Shown here piece after piece: positions 11,171 to 22,952 of a stretch of 64,000 nucleotides of DNA; position 1 is the first letter of the stretch; each line of letters opens with the position of its first letter. The notes beneath the pieces were generated by a model. It did no database searches and was not told the DNA's origin. It was given only the letters and a program-made list of their open reading frames with translations. Position numbers and translations under genes: made by a program. Origin of the DNA: Brachypodius melanocephalos (taxonomy: Eukaryota > Chordata > Aves > Passeriformes > Pycnonotidae); NCBI GenBank assembly GCA_013398615.1, contig VZSR01003807.1, positions 5,761,612 through 5,825,611 of the forward strand, read 5' to 3'.

Positions 11171-14100
11171 TCCCTCTAAAAATTGCAGAAAAGGTTAGTG
11201 AGAAAATGGAAAGCATAAACAAGCATTTACCATATTTTACAGTTAAAGCTGGATTATGAGATAGGCAATAAACACAAAATTCCTGGACTTGAAGGGAATT
11301 ACAGTACCATATTCAACATTGTTTTGATGTCATTAGACTTTGAGGTATGGAGGGTGAGGTCTTGATTTAAACTCCCTGAATTATATCATCCTCCCTGACA
11401 GATTAAGACCAATTTTTCTAGATTTTGGAATCCAAATGAAACTAATGACAGATCAAAACAATTAAAACCTATGCCTTTTCCCCTTAGTTTTACATTCTGA
11501 TTAGAATACTGTAGCATATTTGTCCAAATATATATTTTCACTATATATAGCCATTTTAGGACAGCACAACTCTACTTTCAGGAAAAGTAATGGCCCATAA
11601 AAGCCCTCTATCTCACCTTGGGAAATAACCAAAACAGCAATTAATGTCAGCTGGATATATTTCTTTTTGCAAACCATGCCCTCTGAGATAAAGCTTAAAT
11701 CATCTTACGCTGTCATCCAGTCCAGGGTGCAGTTTAAGTCCCCGGGACTGGGAGCCACTGTCACTCTGCTCCTGATCTCACATTCCCCTCCACCCAGGAC
11801 CCAGGCAGCAAGACAAGTTTGCTGATCCAGCCCAAAAGATTTGAGTTTTTCTGTTTTTCTGCAGGAGCAGTGGTGCTGCTGGGCTCCCACACCAGTGCTG
11901 GGCTGCTCTGCCCTCCCAGCTGCAGCCTCCAAGCACACTGCCTCCAACCAGTGGCCACACCACACCCTGATACTCCTTCCAGACTGGGGCCTGGGAAAGC
12001 TGTCACCCAACTTACCTGTTTCAGGGTGGAGGAGGCTAATGTAACTGGGAGGGTGTGGCTGATAAAGGCGGCGTTGACAGATGAAACTGCATGCTTTGGC
12101 TTCCTCTAAGAGATGCATGGTCCTTGTGTCTTATAATGGCTTGATGTGAGCAGTACAGTCTGTACCACTGCAGTGAGAAGGATTGATAATAACAATAACA
12201 ATAATAATAGAATAGAATGTGATGAGTAGGACCATTTCAGATGCCCGAGAGCATCACAAAGATGTTTGTTTAGGCTGACACATCAGAGACAGACCCTGTG
12301 AGAGATGCACACTCCTTCCTCCACAGTGGCCACTGGAAGCCAGGTGAGAGATGTGGCGTATTTGAACAGGCACATGTGCTAGGGCAGCCAGTGCTCCATC
12401 AAAACCTCATTTTGTTATAAAGACACAAGAACTTCATTATGGCAAGTGTCTTAAACACTACAGCTCTGACTTATGACTAGATTCCCAAAAGTGGTATGCA
12501 CAGTTTATCTCAAGTCCTCAATAGATGTGGGGTACTTAAAAAGAGGATCTTTTATCTTATCTTGAAAATGTGCTCTGCAACTGTAGTGCAAAACTAAATA
12601 TTAAACATGGAAAAAGAAGCATGAAAACGTACTCTAACTTCTCCATCCTACTGTCTGACTTTGGAGTGTCTTGCCTTTTAAGTACAAATGTTTCTACTGC
12701 CAAAACATCAGGGTTTTAAGTGATTAAACACAACCACTGATTACACTGCAAAAAAAAATTATCTATATGATACATGAAACACTGATGCCTTTTGCTTCAC
12801 TCTTTCTCCATTAGCATTATCATCTTACCTATCCTAACATTTATCCTTGCTGGATTCTCCATGACTGATCCAGAACCTAACCTGGAAGATGGTGGCAAGG
12901 TGGCTCTTTCTTTGTGTGAAGATGCTGTGTGCCGACGCAATTACTGCAATGCAAGATTAAACAAAACTGAACTAAGGACAAACAAACAAGTAGTGTGGTT
13001 TGGCAAAAAAAAAGTTGGAGGAAACACTTTTCCATTCTCTTTCCAGGTAACAGATTTACCAGAATACTCATGAGAGAGAATCAATCTGCTGGTTTATAGC
13101 TTGGGAAAAAAAAGTCAGAAGTTATAATACATTTTGAATGGAAATATTTGTCCAAACTCCCTTTCAGTAGAGCTGTAAAACGAGTTGGCCACTTGTTCTA
13201 ATATTGAATTCATATGGATTTTTGCCTCCTTAGGGAAAAGCATAAGTTGTGCATTCACATGACATGGTAAGAGATGGTGTGATGCTGCCAACACCTGAGT
13301 AAGAAAAACACAAGACAAACACTCAGGGGCATTCATTCAGCAGAAGGCTGAAGCAGCCTGGTCATTTGGCCCACACTGTTTCTCAGGTGACTGCTTCAAT
13401 GCCAAAGAGCACCAGCTAGTACATCTGCCACCATACAGACACCACAATGACCAGCCAGTCAAAGGGAACGTGCCTTACGCACGGAATAAGCTTCTCCCTT
13501 GTTACTGCACAAAGGCACCTTCAGTCTCCAAAAAGCCTGGGTGACTCTGAGAACCACGTGGGCTTTCCATTTAACTGCAGCTGCTTTTATGCAAGAATAA
13601 ATGTAATATAATTAATAGTCAACAGATAGGACTAAGCTCTCATGCAGGTATGGGAGTATTTTAGTAATTAGGACTCTGATTAAGACAGGGCAGCTTTAAA
13701 CTAACACTGTAGAAGTTAAGCAAACACTTAATTGGCTTCCTGCATTCAGGCCTAAAAGCCTGTTAAAGTTACCAGACCTCAGAAGAAAAGTGTGATAACC
13801 TACCCTGCACACCATCAAGTCATAAGCACCAGGGAACACACCCTCTACTCACTTGTAATTAGAGCTAAAAGATGGAAATTGTGTGGCAGTTGGATAAGTT
13901 TGAAGTTTGGATCACCTGGCATTCAAACAGGGAAAGGTGACTGCCATCTTAAATGTATAGCTCTTGTTTTTAATCATTTGTGAAGTAATATTTATTCTTC
14001 TTAAAGGCTCTGTACCTCCCTGAGGCTGCTTTTTGCTAAATCAGCTTCCATACACTCCCTCAGTTTTCTATTGTTTCAGTGTGCATTGGTCTCTCATAAT

Positions 14101-14833
14101 GGGCATCACAGGAATACATCAGTCCCAACACATTCCACAGTAGACAAGAAACTCCTCTGCACCTGGAAATGAAAACAAAAATGCAAAAGCAGAAGCTAAT
14201 CCAATTTATATGCTAAACTCAGATCTATGACCAGCATCCTTCACTGATGGTACACTGAGGATGTCAAGGACAAATCAAGAGTCTATTTTTGGCCCTGAAA
14301 ACACGGGTGCACAAATAAAGACTGGAAAGTAGTAAATTATGAACTAGTTCTGGGCATCATGCTTCAGGAAAGCCTTGCAGTCTTCCCAAGGGGAGGCAAG
14401 GAAGAAGGACAAGAGCATCTATATACACAGAAACCAACTCAATGTGGCAAGATTGCAGGAATCAGTGATTTTTAATACAAAGAAGCAAAGTCCAGAGGAG
14501 TGATGTTAATAGCTTTTAAATGCATAAAGGGCAATAGCAAAGACTGAAATCACACTTTTAGTCTTTAGAGATTCGAATGTAGCAATGTTAGCAAATAAGA
14601 TTTCAGACAATATTCCTATTAGCAAGCACCATGATACAGACAGCGAGGCATCAGAATTGATTTGCCTAAGTTTGTAGACTCGTCATCACAATTATTAAGG
14701 AAATTGTGATGCAAAAGGAAAAAAAAATATCACATCTGCCATGGATTATGTTTGATGAAATGGAGCCTAACAAGCAGGAGCAGAGCCAGACAGTTTTTTA
14801 AAGTTCCTTTAACTTCCTTTTAAGTAAATGGAC
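11171..14833. other. Non-coding stretch with a GC-richer patch
   Basis: A GC-richer patch at about 11.70-12.12 kb is open on both strands (minus 11705-12118, plus 11819-12109) but matches no family I know. An AAT/AAC-rich microsatellite lies at 12186-12220. A good splice-acceptor-like sequence (TTCCATTCTCTTTCCAG) ends at 13046 on the plus strand, but no convincing exon follows: the frame stops within about 10 codons. Confidence 0.5.
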
Positions 14834-14853
14834 ATATATATATATATATATAT
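14834..14853. repeat. (AT)10 microsatellite
   Basis: Ten uninterrupted AT dinucleotides, likely polymorphic in length. Confidence 0.95.
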
Positions 14854-17800
14854 TAAAAAAATAGAACTATCATTATCCACCAAAGAACCATCTTTCTAAT
14901 AGGTTGTGGAGGTTTTTTTGCCTAGTCTTGTCAACTCTCTTCTCATCTTCCTAGGCCTTTCGGTTTTGTACTATCACAAAAATAAATCACCATTCTTTTT
15001 GCTATGGGATCACCAAACCACTACTCAAAGCCAGGTTGATGTTTAACACACTAAATGCTCTAAATGTGAACCTACCAGGTTTATAATGCAGATACTATCA
15101 GATGGTTTCAGAATTAAAGACTCAGTTTGGCCTCTTTTGCTGCAGACAGAATATATAACTTTTGTGCAATGCTCCTCTGCTGAAAAGGAGGTCAAGATTC
15201 AAGATTTTGAAGAATGTCTTGGCTTTTCCAAAATTTCAGTTATTTAGAGGAAACATTGCCTTATTTTTGAAGAAGATGAATGTAAGTTATAAATAATTAG
15301 AAAATAAGTCAGGTTTCCTAAAGCATATTTAAATATGCATAAAACACACAGACACCATTTTCCACATAAGGCTAATTTGGGCACAGTTTTAAACCATCTT
15401 TGAAGACCCATTTCAAGACAGAGGAGTCAAAACTACTGAATTAGCCAGGGTGGTTAGATGAGAAGATGGAAAAATGGTGCCATGCACAGTTTTTCCCCAT
15501 GATTCCTCTGGAGTCAGTGACAGATGCAGTGAACTAGAAGGCTGGCAATGGCATTGATGCTGCAACACCAGCTGATGGAGCTGCCAAATTCCACAACCAA
15601 AAACTGAATGGGACAGCTGAGTGGCTTCGTACCCAGAGGTCTCAGGATGACAAACAACCACATCCTCAAAGATCTGAGGCCAACTGCAGAGGTTTGCACA
15701 GAAGAAAACATCTGTAATGTCATCATGACAGCAAACACCCAAATTCCTCTCTATTTGTAATACCTGTAATTAACAGGTGTGGAATAGTTTGTCAACAGCT
15801 GTTATCATAAAGCTATGGTATTTGTCCTTCAAGCACAGCAGTGCTCTGTGAAGCTGTACCCACCGTCCAACACTCCCTTTCCCACAGAGCACCACAAATA
15901 AGATAATGAAATTGCCCTCAAACAGAAACTGAACACACACTGGAATAGAATTCGAGTTTCCCATCTGTCTTCTTTATCCTTCCAAAACTGATATAAGTTT
16001 TGAAACTCGATTTGCTTACTGTTGCTAGTTTTCTAGAATTAATATAGAGAGTAAAGGCATCTCCTTGACATTTTCCCTATGAGGAATTGCCTCCTTACCT
16101 AGATATAGTCTAATATTTCTGATCACTATAAGCAGCTGAGGTGACAGTGTGTGATTTCCTAAAAACCAGGAAAGAGTCATTCCCTAAGAGCAACCTACAA
16201 CCCATATTAGTTATTTCTTTACTATTGCATTCTTATTATGTACTGTTATTTAGTAACCAATATTCTGCTGTTTCTGAGAGAAGCCAATAGTTGAGGTACC
16301 TTTTTTTAAACCAATGCTACAATTATACTCTCTTCTAACCCAATGTAAAGCTAGGATCCTGAGTACAAAAATATGTTCACAGTCTAATAAAAAGTACATC
16401 CATCACTCATTGCCAAGGAAGAACTGCAGGATTGAAACTAAAAGGAAGTTTAATAAAAGACAGAATCCTTAAACAGATCAGTACAGCAGAGGATGAGAAC
16501 ATCCTGCACGGCCTCATGCACTAAGCAATACAGCAGTGCTTTCTACCAACAAAATGTTTTCCACACCTGCCCACTGTGTTCAGCAAGCCCAGGAAAAGAA
16601 AATATGGCAGATGGATGGATTCTCTGCAAAATATGTATTTAAAAATACTTCAGAGGCTTTATCTGACAAATACTGACCTCATTGAAGTGAATGGAAAAAA
16701 TTATTTTAGTTCAATAGAGACAGTAATTTTACTCTGTGGAAATTCAAGCACAAAATCCTTGAGGTTTTGTAGCCATGTAGATCAGGCAAAGATCTGTCTC
16801 CAGGTAGATTTGCTGATATTTGACACATTTCAGGCAGCACAAAAACGTACTTCCATTAAAAATACTTGATCAGTTTGAAGTAGCCAGCAAATGCTTACAG
16901 TTGACGGATAGAAAAAAAAAAAAAAGAATAAAAATTATTCCAAAAAAATGTTTACCAAGAAGTAATTTAAAACAACAGATTAACAACATTTATGTTCTTA
17001 GAGCATCTTGCAATTCCAGTAGAAATTACTTTTCACTTGCACTTAATACCATGCTGCTTCTTTAGTTAATTTTTATATTTAAAATCATATTATAATTTTA
17101 ATTAATTCTTTTTCACCTAGCTATAAAGAGGAAAAAAATGGACAAGGGAAGAGAAAATTCCAAAGATGAATGTTTTCTGCCTAGTGTGAAACAGCAAATA
17201 AACCTAGTAAATCCTAATCTACATTAGAGAAGCCCTTGGCTTTACAAGACCACCAGCATTTCAAGAGGTCCTGTAAAATATGGCTAAAAAGATACCCCCC
17301 CAAAGTCCCTGGACAAGTTCCCTCTTTTAAAAAACATCTAGTCCAATGAAATCCTGCAAGCCAGGGGTAACCCAAACTTTCTGCTTTCTGATTTTTCTTG
17401 CTCATGCAAGTTTGTGAAGCCGCCTGGCAGGCTCACTTAGGACATCTGAGAATGGTTCAGTCTCCCATTAAATGCTTTTCTAAGAAGTTTGAGCCCAGAA
17501 TAGTTTAGTATCAACATACCACAGATAATTGTCTGCTAACATTCTCTCTTTCCATGACCTTAGGTATAGGGATCTAGTAAGAACTTAATGGAAGACCACC
17601 AGGGGTAAAATATTGAAGTAAGTGAAGAAGGAAAAAGAGCTGTAATACAATTTTTTTTTCTGGGAGAAAATGTAAAGAAATGAGGAGTACTTTGTGGCAG
17701 AAATGCCATGCAATTCTAATGCAATAAGTATAAAAATATAATAGGAATCACCCCATACTCCATTGATTTACACTCCTGGTTTGAACCAAATTAAGACTTA

Positions 17801-20800
17801 GTTAAGGTTCACTTCAGAGATACCAGACCAGCTGAAGAAACCAGAGATATCAGATCATCTGAAGTCATGAGGTTCAGTTTCAGCAATGCTGACACATAAC
17901 TGTTTTTCTGAAGCTAATGGTAATTTTCCCACAATGTTTGCATTACTTGCTGGCTTCATAACACAAATGTCCTGTTTGGTAGTTTCCTGGCTGGAAGGAC
18001 ATAGTTACTGCCAGTTGGCGGTACCAGGCAAATCATTTCAGCAAAGAAAGGCTGATCCTAATCTCTTCTCATGCAAGGCTAATACAGTATCAGTGAAGAA
18101 TTCAGTATCTGTATTCATTTGTGTGCACGGCTCCCAACTGAACTTTGGACTTCTAAAATTGGTTGTTACATAGGACTTTCCCATCTTGAAGTAAAGTCAT
18201 GTTCAGTGATCCTTAAAAGCATCTGGGAAATCCCACAGCCCCTGAAAGGCTCACCAGCTCTGAACTGTGACATTCTGACTACTGGCACCAGGGTTCACTC
18301 CTTAGGTGAGGGCTTGACAGTAGAGGGGAGGGGGTAAAATACGTCTAGCTGTACTGTGGATCTAATTACATCTTCTTATAGCTCCAAGGATCTTATCACC
18401 TTTAGTTCCAAAGTGTAATTTAACCTATGCATTCAACCCTCAGAGTGATCCCCTCCAGCCTGCAGTTGCCTCTTTCTCCATGCAGATTGAAAATCTCAGC
18501 AGATTCATCAAAAAACGGAAGCATCAAGCAGCATCTTGCAGAATTTCCTAATCTTTCTTCCACCATTTTTTTTTTCTGAACACTTCTGCAGAAGCCTCCA
18601 CTTATGAGATGTAGGGCTCTGTAAACACTCATTTCTTCAGCATTACCTGAAGTTTAATAATTTCCCACTTTGACACACTGACTTATGTACACTTAAAGGC
18701 TAATCCCCCAAACTCCCTATTGGCAGCACAAAGAATGCAGGTGTCTGTTCTACCTCTGGAATTCCTGACACCAGACATCTCATTTTTGTGTTCTTCAATA
18801 GTCCTCAGGAGTCTTGAGAGTGATGCCTCTACTGAATTATTTTGGCTGCTCAGTTTCACATTCAAAAACAGGTGCTTTGAAAAACCATGACTTGCACTTC
18901 CATAATACTGTGCAGTTCAGTCTACAGATTATTTTGTTTGGAAGCCACCTAGGCAGGTTACCACAAAGCAGTTTACCTTAGCTATTAGTCTCCTACTTCT
19001 CTGCAAGATTTATTAAATTCAGGTTGTCAGGCTAATGTATCTTCACAGCTCCACATATAGAGCAAAGACTAAGTAAAATTCCTAGCCTTTTTAGTTTTAG
19101 GCAGAGAAAAACTTAAACATTGTTAAGAAAAAGGTTTAAGCAAGTTACTCAAAACAAAAAAAAAAATTTGGGGCTTCACGTTTACCAACTAGCACTCCAA
19201 GCTAGTAGAATTCCCTTGACCTTCTTAACAGGCCAGTTTTCTGCATAGTGAAAGTAGGTGGGAGGAAAGAAGGCAAAGGCTACTTTTACCTGCCTCATAA
19301 CTAAACAGTGCCACAGGGGCCAGAAACATTTAGATTCTGCTTAAGTTCTACTTAAGTTACTCAGAAATTGTGCTGAAATTTCCAGAATAAAAGCAAAATG
19401 CTCCTTTCATTAACTTATGCATGAATCAAGGTTTTATTGCAAGTCATACACATATGCAAGGTTGGGCTAACAGGTATATTTTAAGTAAAGGGTAAGCTGA
19501 TATGAGAAGGTGACCGAGACAGAGGAGCAATGTCACAGCAATTCTGGATTCTTGACTTTTTTAGTGTAGCAAAATAACACAATCCTATGAGCAGAAAGAG
19601 AGAAAGAAAAAAATGGCTAAATACTTAGCCTTCATCTCCCCACACTCCTACTATGCCCTGCAGAGCTGCCCTGTGAACAGGAGCAAGCAAGATCTACAAA
19701 TGTGAAACTCTTCTCACAGACACAAGTGATTTCTGTCCTCAGCACAGACTCAGCCAGTGTTTGTCTTTCTCCCTTTTCTCCTGCACATTCCTTCTGCAAA
19801 CATCTAACAAATCTGCATCAGGGCAATAGTTGCATGCCACAAGACGATCTGGAGAGAGACTGCTGTCTCAACATAGCATGGAAATGATTCAACAGTGACA
19901 AAGTAAATCATCCTTCACAGATTAGTCAATAGTGAGTAAGTAATTTTATCTGTCAAGAGTTAACATGCAATGAACACTTGTAAAGGTTACCCAACATAAA
20001 ATCTATTAGTGGTTAGACATGAGTTCCCTCACTTATGCTAACCAAGGAAGTCTATGAAGGAATAAATCCCACTTGACTTCTCATGAGAAGCCTTAAAAAG
20101 AGCAAGCTGTATGTATACACTCATACAAAAAGATAATACCCTAAGAGACAGTTAGTTTACAGCCAGATACCTCACTCAAAGATGCATCTTGTAAGTATTT
20201 CTTAGGAATCATGGTAAACTGCCATGTAAAAATACTTTAAAAAAAACTGTGAATGTGTGAGCAGAATAGTTTGCAATGAATTAAAAAAAACCATCCTAAA
20301 GCTGCTTTAAAAAGCCCAAAACACTTGATGAACCCACACACACTGTGAAGCCATAAACAGTCTGGAATTTAACTTCAGACCACTGAAAAGTTCAACTCAC
20401 TTTTTCATTTCTGTCACTATTTGCATTTTTCTCTTTTTTTCTTCTTCTTTCAGTTACATAAAAGCATTAATCTGTTTGGATTTTCTTCTTGAATGTACTT
20501 TTCAAGTTATTATATAAATTTCTAGCACTGCATGATATCTTTCCTATAAACTCTGTGAAAACATAGCTTATGATGTTTAAAACATTCTATTTAATTAAAA
20601 GAAATTAACGGTCCTCTTAAAATGTGCGAGCAGCAGTTGTATATTCTGAAATTCAGGCTGTAAGTATACATCCCTTAAATTTTCCTAACTTCTTGAATAA
20701 ATAGATCCTTTGAGGTTTCCCAGATAAGATATATTTTAGATTACTTAAGCTACCCAAAGAATGCTTTTGCCACTCTGTGCAAGTGGAGCTGAAAGTGCAT

Positions 20801-21540
20801 TTATCTTGCTATAAATAAGGTGACTCTTAAAGAATGAAGTTCAGAAGTGTTAATGTCAACCCTTTAGTGGACATATCTTTGATGGGTTAACACTATGTCT
20901 CAAAGCATTGAAATCAATTCTGACATTTACAATACATGCAAGTCAGGAAAAGCTGATTGAATAATTTCAGAATTAAATGACACAAGTTTTATCATAAAGC
21001 CTAAGTAGGTACAAAGCAGTTTTAAAAGTTTCCCTTTAAATATTACATTGACTCACGACTACTGTGAAAATCACACAGAGTACAAGATATAAGTGAAATG
21101 TCCAAGAACAATCTGTGTATGGAATAGTTCAACTCATCAGAAGCGAATCTTCTCTTCCCTACTTTATAGTCCTTGGGCTTAGATATTCTGCTTCAAAAGA
21201 GGAAAGGGCAAGGCCATTTAGCAATTGTGGTCTCTTTCTTTTACTATAGTAAAATTTTTTTAGAGGTATGGATGGCCTTGTGCAAACCATAGATAAAAAC
21301 TTTGGATGTCCCAGGTTAGAAACATCAAATAGTGAAGGTAGCATAGCAATACACACTAGGGTGAAATTCTTACTGTATAGAAGGCGTGGTTAAAGGTGTT
21401 AGGTTTTTTAAGTGTAAAAGTATATTTGCATTGTCTTGAAGTAATACATTGTTCTCCTTTTCCATGCAAGGAATTTAATCCAGTCTGTGCAAATCTGCAT
21501 TAGAATTCACATCCCTATAGGCTTTGCAGAAAAGCAAAAC
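14854..21540. other. Long non-coding AT-rich stretch
   Basis: No gene, RNA or repeat family recognised over about 6.7 kb. Open frames are short, with none above about 110 codons, and occur on both strands. Homopolymer A runs occur near 16911-16925 and 19156-19166. Confidence 0.6.
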
Positions 21541-21559
21541 TTTTTTTTTTTTTTTTTTT
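21541..21559. repeat. T19 homopolymer
   Basis: Nineteen consecutive T residues, preceded by C and followed by G. It is unlikely to be of fixed length. Confidence 0.95.
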
Positions 21560-21764
21560 GTATCTACACACAAGGTCATAGCTACCTCTTTTGGATACTA
21601 TTCATATTTGCTTACATGCACATGTATCACACTGCAACAAGAAGTTACTAAGAGAAACACGTTAGTCTTTCATACTTTTTTTTAAGTGCTCCATGATAAT
21701 AGGCGTTTTCGCAGCTCATAAAGTGAACCGTACAGTTCTATTCAAACAACAACAGCATTGTACA

Positions 21765-21960
21765 GTCACGGAATGGTTTGGGTTAAAAGGGAAATTTAAA
21801 GACCTGCCAGTCCAATCCCCCTGCCATGGGCAACAACATATTCCACTAGACCAGGTTGCCCAAAACCCCATCTAACCTGGTATTGAACACTTGCAGTGAC
21901 AGGACATACAGAGTTCTCTGAGTAAGCTGCTCCTGGGTCTCACCACTCCCATTAGCCCAC
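21765..21960 (-). mobile_element. CR1 LINE 3' tail, minus orientation
   Basis: Read on the minus strand this is the classic CR1 3' end. On the plus strand the antisense order is visible: TCACGGAATGGTTTGGGTTA, then a 'CCAGTCCAATCCCCCTGCCATGGGCA' type block, then 'CACTAGACCAGGTTGCCCAAAACC', then 'CATCTAACCTGGTATTGAACA'. The copy is 5' truncated, as most CR1 copies are. Similarity fades around 21950, so the left end of the element (right in these coordinates) is approximate. Confidence 0.92.
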
Positions 21961-22530
21961 ATCATTTCAGAAGATTTGGGAATTCTGGTCTCCAGGCTGT
22001 CTCTTAAATAACAACCTTATCTAAAAATTTTCCACACTTAGCAACTAAGCCCATCTATCTACACCACAAAGGCCACTCAAGTACTAACAGGGTTTTGAAG
22101 ACATCATGCAAGGAGTCTGCACCTACCAGCCTCAGTTACAGTGTTTTCAACGCTTATGTCAACATTTACAGCACAGATTCTGAGCCAGTTTCCCATGTAT
22201 TGATTGTATATCATTTCAGACATGCTAGAGGGCACAAAGAAAGACTGGAACAGAATTAAGACACAGCCTAATGGCCAGAAGCAGAGCCAAGGGCAGGATG
22301 ATCCTTTTAGTTTGTAAGTTTAGACTCACACCTAGCTAAAGTTGCATAGCTGTAGGCAGAAGAACAAAACATGGATACTCTCTGGACCATTAATACTTTG
22401 TGATGCTTTTGGCAGGGAGAGTTCATAGAGTTGATTTTCCTGACAGTAGCTGGCATACAGCTGTTTTGGATATGACAGTGTTGATAACACAGAGAAGTTT
22501 TAGTTATTACCAAGCAGTACTTTCACAGCA
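21961..22530. other. Unassigned stretch between a CR1 tail and an LTR
   Basis: No recognisable content. It may include diverged CR1 sequence continuing from the neighbouring element. Confidence 0.45.
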
Positions 22531-22531
22531 T

Positions 22532-22952
22532 CAAGGCCTTTTCTGCTTCTGCTTCTGATCTGTCCCCACTAGAAAGAAGGCTGGGGATGAACAAGAAGTG
22601 GGGGAACCCAACCACAACAGCTGAGCCCACCTCATACATGGGATATTCAAGACCATATGGTGACATGGTAGGAGAACTGTTTGCGGTGCTGGCATTCCTC
22701 TTGCCAAGTCACCACTGCACATGGTGGAGCCCTGCTTTCCTGGGGATGGCTGAACACCTGCCTGCACATGGGAAGGAGTGAACAAACTCCCTGTTCTGCT
22801 TTGCTTGCATGTTCAACCTTTGCTTTCCCTATTAAACCATCTTCATCTCAACCCTCAAGTTTTCTCACTTTTACTCATTGGATTCTCTCTCCCAACCCCA
22901 CCAGGCAGGGGAGTGCGTGAGCTTGGTAGCCAAACAAGGCTCAACCATGACA
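22532..22952 (+). mobile_element. Truncated solo LTR of an avian endogenous retrovirus
   Basis: The sequence from AAGGCCTTTTCTGCTTCTG through the terminal AACCATGACA follows, in order, an LTR type I know from songbird endogenous retroviruses. It has a U3 remnant, a polyadenylation signal ATTAAA at 22831-22836, the pyrimidine-rich U5 portion (TCTCACTTTTAC, then GATTCTCTCTCCCAACCCC) and a CA end at 22951-22952. The expected TG start of a complete LTR is not present, so the left part of U3 is missing. No gag, pol or env sequence adjoins it. This is an old, incomplete regulatory remnant with no coding capacity. The open frames across it (22531-22972) are incidental. The precise family needs a library comparison. 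Confidence 0.75.
22831..22836 (+). promoter_or_regulatory. LTR polyadenylation signal ATTAAA
   Basis: A common variant polyadenylation hexamer at the expected R-region position of the LTR remnant, followed by a U/GU-rich pyrimidine stretch. It could end transcripts read through from the left, but that is inference. Confidence 0.55.

Noticed and set aside
12792..13073. Plus-strand frame with a hydrophobic start followed by an acceptor-like site at 13046
   Set aside because: No ATG at the frame start in usable context. The acceptor would cut inside the frame, and the sequence after it stops within about 10 codons.
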